Positions 1 to 8,546 of a DNA stretch of 64,000 nt are shown here, piece after piece (position 1 is the stretch's first letter; each line of letters opens with the position of its first letter). A program made the position numbers and the translations under genes. Source of the DNA: Caulobacter sp. 602-2 (lineage in GTDB: Bacteria; Pseudomonadota; Alphaproteobacteria; Caulobacterales; Caulobacteraceae); NCBI RefSeq assembly GCF_011043625.1, contig NZ_JAAKGT010000015.1:25749-89748 (forward strand), written 5' to 3'. The notes beneath the pieces were generated by a model. That model worked only from the letters and a program-made list of their open reading frames with translations, was not told the origin of the DNA and made no database searches.

Positions 1-90
1 GACGACCTGGACGCCTGCGTCGCCCATGCCCAGGAGGCTGGACGCAAATACATCTCCGTGGCCTCCTACGTGCTGGCGGGAGAAAAATGA
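1..90 (+). CDS. PTS EIIA component (mannose-type fold), C-terminal end only
   Basis: The window opens inside a reading frame that ends at the TGA at 88-90. The last 29 residues are visible and end in ISVASYVLAGEK. Its stop overlaps the ATG of the HPr gene (ATGA), so the two are translationally coupled. In alphaproteobacteria the gene directly before the nitrogen-type HPr is usually an EIIA of the mannose family, which accepts phosphate from HPr and acts as a regulator rather than a sugar importer. The assignment rests on that context and on the C-terminal sequence only; the phosphorylated histidine lies outside the window. Confidence 0.65.
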   Translation, partial: DDLDACVAHAQEAGRKYISVASYVLAGEK

Positions 91-365
91 GTCGGACGGC
101 GGCGGCCACGGTCGAGATCATCAACGAGCGCGGGCTGCACGCCCGGGCCTCGGCCAAGTTCGTCAAGCTGGCCTCGGGCTTCGACGCCGAGGTCACCGTC
201 GCCCGTGAAGGCTCCAGCGTCGACGCCCGCTCGATCATGGGCCTGATGATGCTGGCCGCCGGCATCGGCTCGACCATCGACATCGCCGCCGAAGGCCCCG
301 AGGCCGAAGCCGCCGTCGACGCCCTGGTCGAACTGGTCGGCAACCGCTTCGACGAAGAGCGCTAG
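87..365 (+). CDS. ptsH: HPr phosphocarrier protein (nitrogen-type PTS)
   Basis: This is a 92-residue cytoplasmic phosphocarrier, the normal length for HPr. The active-site histidine is His18 in GLHARAS, which takes phosphate from Enzyme I. The regulatory serine, target of HPr kinase, is Ser49 in ARSIMGLMML. The start overlaps the stop of the upstream EIIA gene by four bases. In many alphaproteobacteria the order is hprK, EIIA, ptsH and then ahcY; here ahcY lies on the same strand but 10.6 kb downstream. With no sugar permease in sight, a regulatory phosphorelay is the likely role. Confidence 0.95.
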   Translation: MSRTAAATVEIINERGLHARASAKFVKLASGFDAEVTVAREGSSVDARSIMGLMMLAAGIGSTIDIAAEGPEAEAAVDALVELVGNRFDEER

Positions 366-393
366 GGCGCGGCTCGAGCCGCTTCCCTATCCG

Positions 394-419
394 CCCGTCA
401 TTCCCGCCCTCGTGGCGAG
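394..419 (+). repeat. Intergenic repeat, left copy of an inverted pair
   Basis: The 15-mer CCCGTCATTCCCGCC starts this stretch just after ptsH. The same 15-mer occurs inverted at 1183-1197, and the similarity continues to about 25 bases with a few mismatches (1173-1197). A third exact copy lies at 13411-13425. The two inverted copies bracket the two small genes at 495-1054. Confidence 0.75.
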
Positions 420-494
420 GTCTCCACCGCTGCCGACACAGCCCGATTGAGCGGACGCCTTCAGTGTCCGCTGAGGGTGGGGAGGAGACCTTGC

Positions 495-746
495 CTACGG
501 AACCTCGAATGCGCTCACCCTGCCGCTATCGGGATCAACCAGAAAAACAACAGGTCCATCAACGAGCGAACCAGAGGGACTGTAGATATCGAACACCACG
601 CTAATCCGGCCATCAAAAACCCGATGAACCGCACCGAACTCGTATCGCCACCCTCGCAAGTCCAGCTGTCCGACGTGCGCTTTGGCAAGTGAAACAGCAT
701 CATCGTCCGAGATTCGGAGTCCTTTGCGTCCCATCGCTGATCCCAT
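495..746 (-). CDS. Small unknown protein, possibly YrhB/Imm35-like
   Basis: An 83-residue frame reads as a compact alpha-beta protein: a helix (DDDAVSLAKAHV), a GWRYEFGAV strand and a C-terminal half RISVVFDIYSPSGSLVDGPVVFLVDPDSG. The pattern of a helix followed by strands ending in a VD..(S/T)G turn resembles the YrhB/immunity-protein-35 group, but this is only a resemblance. Start could be the first Met (746) or Met5 (734). The overlapping plus-strand frame looks less protein-like. It lies downstream of the EF-Tu-like gene on the same strand (35-base gap), so the two may form an operon. Base composition is visibly less GC-rich than its neighbours. Confidence 0.55.
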   Translation of the reverse strand: MGSAMGRKGLRISDDDAVSLAKAHVGQLDLRGWRYEFGAVHRVFDGRISVVFDIYSPSGSLVDGPVVFLVDPDSGRVSAFEVP

Positions 747-781
747 CCGTGAAGGGCGAAAATATCAAATGGCAAAGGGAC

Positions 782-1054
782 CTAGTCGATGGGCCAAATC
801 TCAGTGCCGATTGGCACCTCATCCTTGTCGATGCCCTTGAGGAGACAGGCCCAGCGCCGCTCGTTCGGCGGTGGAGTTTGGAAAACTTCGCCCATCCGCA
901 AGACTGCCGAAGCAGTCGAACTGTCCGGTCGCCGCAGCAAAACGGGACCCTCGGGCCTTGCTGGACCGTCAGCAACGAGCGGGCCGGGAGCTATGACCAA
1001 TCCACCCCGGCTTTGGATGTCAAATACGCTCTCGACGACCATGAGCGGCTTCAT
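782..1054 (-). CDS. Stand-alone EF-Tu domain-II-like beta-barrel protein
   Basis: A 90-residue protein resembling the second (beta-barrel) domain of translational GTPases: VFDIQSRGGLVIAPGP near the N terminus, a PVLLRRPDSS hairpin, and LLKGIDKDEVPIGTEIW at the end, which corresponds to the LLRGI..EDV.RG.VL signature of EF-Tu domain II. There is no GTPase domain. Small proteins of this kind are known but not well characterised. It precedes the 83-residue unknown on the same strand, in a stretch of lower GC bracketed by inverted repeats, so transfer or local insertion is possible. The family assignment is by eye only. Confidence 0.6.
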   Translation of the reverse strand: MKPLMVVESVFDIQSRGGLVIAPGPLVADGPARPEGPVLLRRPDSSTASAVLRMGEVFQTPPPNERRWACLLKGIDKDEVPIGTEIWPID

Positions 1055-1172
1055 GCTCTAACTCTAGAGCGGCGCCGAACATCCGCAAAGGGTCGTGAAC
1101 CGAAATCGGCTCCTCCGCCTGTTTCGGACTTTCAAACCGGCGTCGCGAGCGGGCATCTGTTTTGGTCGATAT

Positions 1173-1197
1173 CCGCCACAAGGGCGGGAATGACGGG
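1173..1197 (-). repeat. Intergenic repeat, right (inverted) copy
   Basis: Bases 1183-1197 are the exact reverse complement of 394-408, and the neighbouring ten bases match with a few changes. Together with the left copy this brackets about 0.75 kb holding two small minus-strand genes. The rest of 1055-1217 shows no gene. Confidence 0.75.
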
Positions 1198-1217
1198 AAG
1201 TGAGGGGATGGGGAGAC

Positions 1218-2003
1218 CTACCCCGCCTTCGCCGCCATCCACCGCGCCGCCAGCTCCGGCCAGCTCCCTTGCGTGCCCGCGAGCTCGCGCAGGGCGAAGC
1301 CGTGCGGGGCCTGGCCGAAGACGTGGGCGTCGAGATCCAGCTTCAGGTCGCGCGCGGTCTTGATGAAGTTCAGCGCGTGCTCGACCGGCACCACCTCGTC
1401 GAGCAGGGCGTAGGCCAGGAACACCGGACAGGACGGAACGCCGTGCGGCTGCGCGGCGATGCCGATCGGCCAGGCGTCGTAGAAGGCCTGCTTCTCCGCG
1501 GGCGGATAGTCGGGCTTGCCGGCCGGCGCCTTGTAGTCGCGATGGTTGGCGTTGATCGGGGCGTAGGCGATCAGCACGCCGGAAAGGTCCGTCTTCGGCT
1601 GGCAGGCCAGGGTCCCGGCCAGGTGGCCGCCGGACGACAGGCCCAGCACCAGGCGCGGCAGGTCGGTCGGGATCGCCGCCAAGGCCGAGAGACCGTCGCT
1701 CAAGGCGATGTCGAAGGGCCAGACGCCTTCGGGCGCGACCGCGCCCGGCAGGCGGTGGGCCAGCACATAGGCATCGTAGCCCAGGCCGTTCAGCCACAGC
1801 GCCGCCTCGACGCCCTCGCGGTCGTGCATCAGCCGCAGATAGCCGCCGCCGGTGCAGACCAGCACCCGCCCCTTGGGCGCGGCGACGCGGAAGGCGTGCA
1901 GTTCGACCCGCGTGACCACGTCGATTGTGCGGTCGGGCCAGGCGCCTTCGATGACGTTGGCCGGGCCGTCGCTGAGGACGATGATCTCGGTCGGCTGCTG
2001 CAC
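1218..2003 (-). CDS. Alpha/beta hydrolase, acetyl-esterase type
   Basis: A 261-residue alpha/beta-hydrolase without a signal peptide. VCTGGGYL carries the oxyanion-hole glycines, GLSSGGH is the nucleophile elbow with the catalytic Ser, LLDEVVPVEH holds the likely acid and QAPHGFAL the catalytic His. The BD-FAE/acetyl-esterase group cleaves short acyl or carbohydrate acetyl esters, but the substrate cannot be told from sequence. It is a single gene on the minus strand with its own upstream gap from the M16 gene. Confidence 0.85.
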   Translation of the reverse strand: MQQPTEIIVLSDGPANVIEGAWPDRTIDVVTRVELHAFRVAAPKGRVLVCTGGGYLRLMHDREGVEAALWLNGLGYDAYVLAHRLPGAVAPEGVWPFDIALSDGLSALAAIPTDLPRLVLGLSSGGHLAGTLACQPKTDLSGVLIAYAPINANHRDYKAPAGKPDYPPAEKQAFYDAWPIGIAAQPHGVPSCPVFLAYALLDEVVPVEHALNFIKTARDLKLDLDAHVFGQAPHGFALRELAGTQGSWPELAARWMAAKAG

Positions 2004-2067
2004 GGCGCGTCTCCTGGTCGGGTTGCCTGGCGGCTTATCGCGGCGCCCGCCCCTCTCTACAAACGAA

Positions 2068-2093
2068 AAGGGCGGCCCGTGAGGACCGCCCTT
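2068..2093 (-). terminator. Intrinsic terminator of the M16 peptidase gene
   Basis: Arms AAGGGCGG and CCGCCCTT pair across a 10-base loop. Read on the minus strand the hairpin continues into TTTTCG. It lies about 20 bases after the peptidase stop. Confidence 0.75.
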
Positions 2094-2115
2094 CGCGCTT
2101 GCCGTCTGGCCGGCC

Positions 2116-4869
2116 CTACTGGACCGGCTTGCCGTCGGCGTCGATCACCTTGATGTCGAGCTTCAGGGCCTTGAGCTTGGGCTCGATCACGGCGCGGTCG
2201 CCGACGATCACCCAGACCAGTTCGTCCGGCTTGATCGCCTTCTTGGCCGCCGCCGTGGCGCTCTCGACCGTAACCGACCGCACGTCGGCGGGGTACTCGT
2301 CGAAATAGGTGTCCGGCAGGTCGTAGTTGAGCAGCTCGGTGATCGAGCCGGCCACGGCGCTGCCCGTCTCCCAGTTGCCCGGCATCGACAGGGTCAGGCT
2401 GTTCTGGGCCTTGGCCAGTTCGGCCGCGGTCACCGGACGCGGGCCGATGATGTCGGTCAGCTCCTTGCGGGCCTCGGTGAACGACTCGGCGGTCTTGTCG
2501 GTCTGGACCGGCGCGCGGATCAGGAACAGGCGCGAGCCGCGGGCGTCGCGCACGCCCGAGAAGGCGCCGTACGACCAGTGCTTGTCCTCGCGCAGGTTCA
2601 TGTTCAGGCGCGAGACGAAATCGCCGCCGAACAGGGTGTTGAACGCGTCGAGCGCGGCCTGGTCGTTCGGATCGCGCGGACCCAGCAGGTTGCCGGCGGC
2701 GATCACCGACTGCTGGGCGCCGGGCTTGTCGATCAGGTAGACGGCGGCCTTGCTGGCCGGCGCCTGGACCGACGGCTTGGTCTTGCCCTGCGCGCCCTTC
2801 CAGCCGCCCAGCTGGGCTTCCAGCTTCGGCACCAGCTCGGCCAGGGTGGTGTCGCCCACCACGACCAGGGTGGCGCCCTGCGGCTGCAGCCAGGTGGACT
2901 GGAAGCGCACCAGGTCGTCGCGCTGGATCGAGGCCAGCGTGGCCTCGGTCGTCAGCTGGCCGTAGGGCGAGCCCGGACCGTAGGTCAGCACCGGCAGGAT
3001 GCGGCTCGACATGGCCTGCGGGTTCTGCTTGGCCTGCTGGACGCCGGCGATGGCCTGCTTCTTCAGGCGATCCAGGTCCTCGGGCTTGAAGGCCGGGTTC
3101 TTGAGCACGTCGGCATAGATGGCCAGGGCCGGATCCAGCGTCGTGGTCAGGGTGTTCAGCGACACCGAGGTCAGGTCCAGGGTGCTGCCCGAGTTGATGC
3201 CCGCGCCCAGCTGGGCCAGTTCGCGGCTGATGGTCAGGCCGTCGCGGTTCTTGGTGCCTTCGGTCAGCATGCTGGTGGTGATGCCGGCCAGGCCCGGCTT
3301 GTCGCCGGCGTTGGCGGCCACGCCGGCGTCGAACAGCAGGTCGATGCGGACCTGCGGCGTCTCGTGACGCTCGGCCAGGACCACCTTGATGCCGTTCGAC
3401 AGGGTGGCGCGCTCCAGCTTGACGAAGGCCGGGGCCTTGGTCGGACCGACTTCCGGCATCGCCTTGCGGTCGGCGCCGGCCGTGGTCGTGTAGTTGGGGA
3501 ACGGCGACACGGTCAGGGTGAAGTCGCCGTCGGTCAGCCAGGCCTTGCCGGCCGCCTGCAGCTGGGCGGCGGTGGCGCCGCGGATGCGCTCCAGGCTCGT
3601 CTTGTAGGCTTCGGGCGAGCCCAGATAGACTTGGCTTTCGGCCAGGATGTCGGACTTGCCGCCGAAGCCGCCGATGCGCTCGACCCCGCGCACGAAGTTC
3701 GACAGCGTCAGGGTGCGGACCTTGGCCACTTCCTCGGGCGTCGGGCCGTCACGCAGCAGGCGCTGGAACTCCTCGTCGAAGGCCTTCTCGACCGCGGCCG
3801 GGTCGCCGCCCGGCTTGACGGTCAGGGTGACGATGAACTGGCTGCCGATCTCGCTGTCGGACACCCCGGCGCCGACATTGGTGGCGATCTGGTCGGTGTA
3901 GACCAGGCGCTGGTAGAGGCGCGAGGTCTTGTCGGAGACCAGCACGTCGCCCAGCAGGGCCAGGTAGTCGGACTCGGCGGTGCCGTACTGCGGGATGTTC
4001 CAGACCTTGTAGATGCGCGACTGCGGCACGCGGTCCTGCATCTCGGCGCGCTGGCTGCCGGTGCGCTTGGCCACCCAGGCCTTCTGGCGCATGACCGGCG
4101 GGCCCGACGGAATGTCGCCGAAGTACTTCTCGGCCTTGGCCTTGGCTTCGGCCGGCGTGATGTCGCCGGCCAGCACCAGCACGGCGTTGGCCGGGCCGTA
4201 GTACTGCTTGAACCAGCTCTTCACGTCGTCCAGCGAGGCGGCGTCCAGGTCTTCCATCTCGCCGATGACCGTGTGGCCATAGGGGTGGTCGGCGTCGTAG
4301 GTGCTGGCGGTGATCACGTCCCAGACTTGGCCGTACGGCTGGTTCTGGCCCTGGCGCTTCTCGTTCTGGACGACGCCGCGCTGCTCGTCGAGCTTGGCCT
4401 TGTCGATGGCGCCGACGAGGTGGCCCATGCGGTCGCTCTCGAGCCACAGCACCTGGTCCAGGGCCGCGGTCGGCACGTTCTGGAAGTAGTTGGTGCGGTC
4501 CTCGTTGGTGGTGCCGTTCATGTCGGTGGCGCCCAGCTTCTCCAGCGCCTTGAACCAGTCGTCGTTGAAGTTCTCCGAGCCGTTGAACATCAGGTGTTCG
4601 AACAGGTGCGCAAAGCCGGTGCGGCCCTTGGGCTCGTTCTTCGACCCCACGTGGTACCAGATGTTGACCGCCACGATCGGGGCCTTGTGGTCCTCGTGGA
4701 CGATCACGGTCAGGCCGTTGGCCAGGGTGAACTTGGTGTAGGGGATGTCGACGCTGGGCAGCTGGGCCAGCTGGCCGGTGACCTTGGCGGACGGCTTGGG
4801 CGCGGCTTGCGCGAGCACCGGATTGGCGAGGAGCAACGCCGCGACGGCGGCGGAGGCGAACAGCTTCAT
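2116..4869 (-). CDS. M16 family zinc metallopeptidase, secreted, two-domain
   Basis: A 917-residue protein from the chosen ATG at 4869, which places a classic signal peptide (MKLFASAAVAALLLANPVLA) at the N terminus; an upstream in-frame ATG at 4965 would give an implausible leader. The inverted zinc motif HxxEH is His88-Phe-Glu91-His92 in GFAHLFEHLMF. A second, catalytically inactive M16 half starts near residue 510 (ATLSNGIKVVLAERHE). This is the pitrilysin/PqqL-like layout of a periplasmic peptidase that encloses and degrades peptides. It sits downstream of bioB on the same strand, separated by a strong hairpin, so it is probably transcribed separately. Confidence 0.92.
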   Translation of the reverse strand: MKLFASAAVAALLLANPVLAQAAPKPSAKVTGQLAQLPSVDIPYTKFTLANGLTVIVHEDHKAPIVAVNIWYHVGSKNEPKGRTGFAHLFEHLMFNGSENFNDDWFKALEKLGATDMNGTTNEDRTNYFQNVPTAALDQVLWLESDRMGHLVGAIDKAKLDEQRGVVQNEKRQGQNQPYGQVWDVITASTYDADHPYGHTVIGEMEDLDAASLDDVKSWFKQYYGPANAVLVLAGDITPAEAKAKAEKYFGDIPSGPPVMRQKAWVAKRTGSQRAEMQDRVPQSRIYKVWNIPQYGTAESDYLALLGDVLVSDKTSRLYQRLVYTDQIATNVGAGVSDSEIGSQFIVTLTVKPGGDPAAVEKAFDEEFQRLLRDGPTPEEVAKVRTLTLSNFVRGVERIGGFGGKSDILAESQVYLGSPEAYKTSLERIRGATAAQLQAAGKAWLTDGDFTLTVSPFPNYTTTAGADRKAMPEVGPTKAPAFVKLERATLSNGIKVVLAERHETPQVRIDLLFDAGVAANAGDKPGLAGITTSMLTEGTKNRDGLTISRELAQLGAGINSGSTLDLTSVSLNTLTTTLDPALAIYADVLKNPAFKPEDLDRLKKQAIAGVQQAKQNPQAMSSRILPVLTYGPGSPYGQLTTEATLASIQRDDLVRFQSTWLQPQGATLVVVGDTTLAELVPKLEAQLGGWKGAQGKTKPSVQAPASKAAVYLIDKPGAQQSVIAAGNLLGPRDPNDQAALDAFNTLFGGDFVSRLNMNLREDKHWSYGAFSGVRDARGSRLFLIRAPVQTDKTAESFTEARKELTDIIGPRPVTAAELAKAQNSLTLSMPGNWETGSAVAGSITELLNYDLPDTYFDEYPADVRSVTVESATAAAKKAIKPDELVWVIVGDRAVIEPKLKALKLDIKVIDADGKPVQ

Positions 4870-4903
4870 GAAGGGCCCCGAATAGGTTTTCGCGCAAAGC
4901 GAA

Positions 4904-4933
4904 GATGCCCCGCACCATAGGTTGCGGGGCATC
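4904..4933 (-). terminator. Perfect 11-bp hairpin between bioB and the M16 gene
   Basis: GATGCCCCGCA and TGCGGGGCATC form a perfect 11-bp stem with an 8-base loop. It follows bioB and precedes the M16 start by 34 bases. No clear T-run follows on either strand, so it may be a terminator of bioB, or an mRNA structure in the leader of the peptidase gene. Confidence 0.5.
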
Positions 4934-4991
4934 CGGGACAAGCGAGCCACGCGGCCCGCCTTCATTAAATTTCGTCCAGAAACGGCGAGCC

Positions 4992-6017
4992 TTACTCGGC
5001 CGGAACCGCCTCCGGAGCCACTTCCGCCTTCACCATGACCATCGGCTTGAGGTCGAGGTCGTGGAACAGGCGGCTGTCGTCGTCCATGTCAGGCAGCGGC
5101 GTGGTCAGGAGCTTGCCGCCGACGAAGATCGAGTTGGCGCCGGCCATGAAGCACAAGGCCTGCAGTTCGCGGTTCATGCCCTCGCGGCCGGCCGACAGGC
5201 GGACCATGGCCTTCGGGCAGACGAGGCGGGCCACGGCGATGGTGCGCACGAACTCGATGGAGTCGATCGCCTTCTCGCCTTCCGCCAGGATCTGGTCGCC
5301 CAGCGGCGTGCCGCTGATCGGCACCAGGCCGTTGATCGGCAGGCTGTCGGGATGCGACGGCAGGGTGGCCAGCTGGTGCAGCAGGCCGGCGCGGTCGCGG
5401 CGGGTCTCGCCCATGCCGACGATGCCGCCGCAGCAGGTGCTCATGCCCGCGTCGCGGACATAGGCCAGGGTGTCGAGGCGCTCCTGGTAGGTGCGGGTCG
5501 TCACCACGTCCTTGTAGTAGTCCGGGCCGGTGTCGAGGTTGTGGTTATAGTAGTCCAGGCCGGCGTCCTTCAGCTGCTTGGCCTGCTCGGCGGTCAGCAT
5601 GCCCAGCGTCGCGCAGGTCTCCATGCCCAGCGCTTTGACCCCGCCGATCATCTCGGCCAGCTTGGGCAGGTCGCGATCCTTCAGCTCGCGCCAGGCCGCG
5701 CCCATGCAGAAGCGCTGGGCGCCGCCGGCCCGGGCGGCCTTGGCCTTGGCGATGACCACCGCCGGCTCCATCAGCTTCTCGGCCTTCAGGCCGGTCTTGA
5801 AGTGGGCGCTCTGGCTGCAGTAGCCGCAGTTCTCGGCACAGCCGCCGGTCTTGACCGACAGCAGTTGCGACAGCTGCATCTCGGAGGGGTCGAACCAGGC
5901 GCGGTGCACGCGCGCGGCCTCGAACACCAGCTCCATGAACGGCAGGGCGAACAGCGCTTCGACCTCCTGGAGGGTCCAGTCGTGGCGGGGCTGTGCGGAG
6001 ATGTTGATCGGCGTCAT
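4992..6017 (-). CDS. bioB: Biotin synthase
   Basis: Radical-SAM enzyme that inserts sulfur into dethiobiotin, the last step of biotin synthesis. From the ATG at 6017 it has 341 residues, normal for BioB. The CxxxCxxC cluster motif is CAENCGYC, preceded by SVKTGGC; YNHNLDT is the conserved substrate-region motif. An earlier in-frame ATG (6074) would add a poor leader rich in Arg and Ser, so the MTPINISAQ start is preferred. No other biotin genes are adjacent. The divergent neighbour is the CYTH-CHAD gene. Confidence 0.96.
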   Translation of the reverse strand: MTPINISAQPRHDWTLQEVEALFALPFMELVFEAARVHRAWFDPSEMQLSQLLSVKTGGCAENCGYCSQSAHFKTGLKAEKLMEPAVVIAKAKAARAGGAQRFCMGAAWRELKDRDLPKLAEMIGGVKALGMETCATLGMLTAEQAKQLKDAGLDYYNHNLDTGPDYYKDVVTTRTYQERLDTLAYVRDAGMSTCCGGIVGMGETRRDRAGLLHQLATLPSHPDSLPINGLVPISGTPLGDQILAEGEKAIDSIEFVRTIAVARLVCPKAMVRLSAGREGMNRELQALCFMAGANSIFVGGKLLTTPLPDMDDDSRLFHDLDLKPMVMVKAEVAPEAVPAE

Positions 6018-6124
6018 GGCGCGCAGGTTTGAACTTGGGCGATCCGAATGGCAAGACGGCCCGCGCATCCGCACGATGTTGCGTTGCGGAAGCCAAACGC
6101 CTGCAAGGTGGTTATAGTCGGATC

Positions 6125-7618
6125 ATGGATCGCGAAATCGAACTGAAGTTCCTGATCGCCCCGGAGGCTTCCGACGCGATCCTGGCCCGCCTGGGGGCCG
6201 ACGGCGCGGTGCGCCGGCTCGACGCCACCTATTACGACACGGCCGATCACGCCCTGCGCCGGGCGGGCTTCGGCCTGCGGGTGCGCGACGGCGACGGCGG
6301 CCGCAAGCAGACCCTGAAATCGGCCTCGGCCGGCGGCGTCTTTTCGCGCGGCGAGTGGGAGGCCCCGGTCAGCGGCCCCGGCCCCGATCGCGACCTGCTG
6401 GACCAGACCCCGGCCGGCCGCATCGTCAACGGCGACGTGCTGGCCCCGGTCTTCGCCGCCAAGGTCGAGCGCACCCTGCGGCTGGTCGAGCACGCCGGGG
6501 CGGTGATCGAGGCGGCGCTGGACCGCGGCGAGCTGCAGGCCGGAACCGACCGCGCCGCCGTCAGCGAACTGGAACTGGAGCTGAAGACCGGCGAGCCGGC
6601 CGCCCTGTTCGACCTGGCGCGCGACCTGATGACCCACGCGCCGCTGCGCCTGTCGCTGGTCAGCAAGGCCGAGCGCGGTTACGCCCTGGCTCTGGGCGAA
6701 GCGCCCGGCGCCCGCCGCGAGGCCGCCGTCCTGACAAAGGGCATGACCGCCGCCGAGGCGTTCCAGGCCCTGGGCAACACCGCGCTGGGCCGCCTGTGCG
6801 TCGCCGCCGAGGCCCTGGCCGACCTGCCTGGCCCTGACGCGCTGCACAATCTGCGCGTGGCCGCCCGCCGCCTGCGCGCCCTGCTGAAACTGTTCCGCCC
6901 CGTCACCGGCAAGCTGGCGGCCACGCCGGCGGCCGATGCGCTCAAGGCCCTCGCCGACGCCCTGGGGCCGGCCCGCGATCTCGACGTCTATGTCGCCGAG
7001 ACCTGGCGCCCGGCCGCCGAGGCCGATCCGCAGCCGGTCGAAGGCCTGGCCGCCCTGGGCAAGGCGCTGGTCGAGGCCCAGCAGCGCGCCTATGCCGACG
7101 CCCTGAAGGCCGCCGCGCCCGGGCGCTTCGGCCCGCTGGCGCTCGACATCGCCGCCTGGCTGGAAGCCGGCGACTGGCTGGCCGATCCCGAACGGGTCGA
7201 GGACCGCGGCGCGCCCGCCAAGGCGTTCGCCGCCGCGCGGCTGAAAAAGCTGTCCAAGGCGGTGCTGACACGCGGCGCGGACCTGGAGGCGCTGGACGCC
7301 GAGGCCCGCCACCGCCTGCGGATCCAGGGCAAGGGCCTGCGCTACGCCATCGACGCCCTGGCGCCGCTGTTCCCCGACCACCCCAAGCGGCTGGAGCGCT
7401 GGTCGGCCGCGACCCGCGACCTGCAGGACGCCCTGGGCGGCCTCAACGACCACGCGCTGGGCGCCGCCCTGGCGCGCCAGGCGGCCCTGGCCGACGGCGA
7501 CCCCAAGGCCGCCTACGCCGCGGGCGCCCTGTCGACCTCGCCGGACGCCACCGACCGGCTGATGCGCGACGCCAAGGCGGCCCTGGCCGAACTGAACGAT
7601 CTCAAGCCGTTCTGGTGA
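6125..7618 (+). CDS. CYTH-CHAD domain protein (inorganic triphosphatase-like)
   Basis: A 497-residue soluble protein beginning at the ATG at 6125. The N-terminal CYTH domain (about 1-190) carries the ExExK signature Glu4-Glu6-Lys8 in EIELKF, plus the YYDTADHAL and ELELK strands that line the metal and triphosphate tunnel. From about residue 210 a CHAD domain follows, with LHNLRVAARRLRALLKLF and RLRIQGKGLRYAIDAL; its conserved His, Arg and Lys residues bind polyphosphate. Such proteins hydrolyse inorganic triphosphate or associate with polyphosphate granules. No polyphosphate kinase is nearby in this window. Confidence 0.9.
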   Translation: MDREIELKFLIAPEASDAILARLGADGAVRRLDATYYDTADHALRRAGFGLRVRDGDGGRKQTLKSASAGGVFSRGEWEAPVSGPGPDRDLLDQTPAGRIVNGDVLAPVFAAKVERTLRLVEHAGAVIEAALDRGELQAGTDRAAVSELELELKTGEPAALFDLARDLMTHAPLRLSLVSKAERGYALALGEAPGARREAAVLTKGMTAAEAFQALGNTALGRLCVAAEALADLPGPDALHNLRVAARRLRALLKLFRPVTGKLAATPAADALKALADALGPARDLDVYVAETWRPAAEADPQPVEGLAALGKALVEAQQRAYADALKAAAPGRFGPLALDIAAWLEAGDWLADPERVEDRGAPAKAFAAARLKKLSKAVLTRGADLEALDAEARHRLRIQGKGLRYAIDALAPLFPDHPKRLERWSAATRDLQDALGGLNDHALGAALARQAALADGDPKAAYAAGALSTSPDATDRLMRDAKAALAELNDLKPFW

Positions 7619-7621
7619 GCC

Positions 7622-8473
7622 CTACGGCCGCCCGTAACCCCGCGCCGCCAGGAAGGCGTTGAGCCGCGCGTCGCCGTCGCGGTCGGCCTCGGGATCGATG
7701 TCGAAATCGCTCTCCTGGTTCTTCAGGTTTCGCGTCAGCAGGTGGCCCAGGCCCGGATAGACGTGCAGCTCGCACGGGCCGCCGGCGGCCTTCAGGCCCG
7801 CGCAGAAGGCCTCCGCCCCGCGGAGCGGGGTCAGGGTGTCGGCCGCGCCCTGCACGATCGCGGCCGGCGGACCGCCCCGCGCGGCCAGCGACACGGGTGA
7901 GATCGAGGACGGATCGGCCCCGCCCATCAGCTTGCGGAACCAGCCGTCCCTGGCCAGGTCGAGCGCCGGCGACCACAGCAGCATCAGGTCAGGGCCCTTG
8001 GTCCCGCCCGGACAACCGCCCAGGCCGGCCGTCGCCACCAGCTGGCCGCCCGCGCTGACGCCGTAGCCGGCCACCCGCGCCGGATCGATCCCCAGACGGG
8101 CGGCGTTGGCCCGCGCCCAGGCGAACGCATCGCAGGCGTCGGCCAGCGCATCGGCGGGCGTGACGCCCTGGCGCGACAGGCGGTACTCGATGGGGATGGC
8201 CACCAGGCCCTGGCCGTTCAGCACCCTGGCCGCGCCGTAGGTCCAGGCCGGCTCGCCCGCCACCCAGCCGCCGCCGTGGAAGATCAGCGCCGCCGGACGC
8301 GGCGCGGCCGCATCGCCGGCCGGCGCGAACACGTGGGCCTTCAGCGAGACGTCGCCGAGCGTCTTGTAGGTTTCGATCCGGGGCGTCGCGGGCTGGACCT
8401 GCGCGCCCGCCGCCGGGGCCCAGCCCGCGACCAGCAGGCCCGCGATCGTCGCGACCTTCGCGCAAAGCCTCAT
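7622..8473 (-). CDS. Secreted alpha/beta hydrolase (esterase/lipase family)
   Basis: A 283-residue protein from the ATG at 8473 with signal peptide MRLCAKVATIAGLLVAGWAPAAGAQ. It has the HGGGW oxyanion motif of the hormone-sensitive lipase group, the nucleophile elbow GYGVSAGG, the acid region QGAADTLTPL and His in YPGLGHLL. The C-terminal stretch DFDIDPEADRDGDARL resembles a calcium-binding loop of the dockerin/EF-hand sort, an uncommon tail. It is convergent with the CYTH-CHAD gene, with three bases between the two stops. Confidence 0.85.
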   Translation of the reverse strand: MRLCAKVATIAGLLVAGWAPAAGAQVQPATPRIETYKTLGDVSLKAHVFAPAGDAAAPRPAALIFHGGGWVAGEPAWTYGAARVLNGQGLVAIPIEYRLSRQGVTPADALADACDAFAWARANAARLGIDPARVAGYGVSAGGQLVATAGLGGCPGGTKGPDLMLLWSPALDLARDGWFRKLMGGADPSSISPVSLAARGGPPAAIVQGAADTLTPLRGAEAFCAGLKAAGGPCELHVYPGLGHLLTRNLKNQESDFDIDPEADRDGDARLNAFLAARGYGRP

Positions 8474-8546
8474 CCGCGCCCTCCTCGTCCAGCCCGTAAA
8501 CTCTGGAGCGAGGACGCCGGCGGCGCCACCCAAAAGCGCGCCGGGG

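Noticed and set aside
495..1054. Toxin-antitoxin or polymorphic-toxin immunity pair
   Set aside because: No toxin motif is visible and the EF-Tu-like barrel is not known to me as a toxin or immunity protein; only the resemblance of the 83-residue protein to YrhB suggested it.
2578..4920. Very long open frame (about 780 codons) antisense to the M16 peptidase, and similar long antisense frames under bioB, glmM, glmS and pnp
   Set aside because: These arise from GC-rich codon bias on the complementary strand. Their translations are rich in Arg, Gly, Ala, His, Leu and Gln with no domain motif, whereas the minus-strand M16 frame has a signal peptide and HxxEH.
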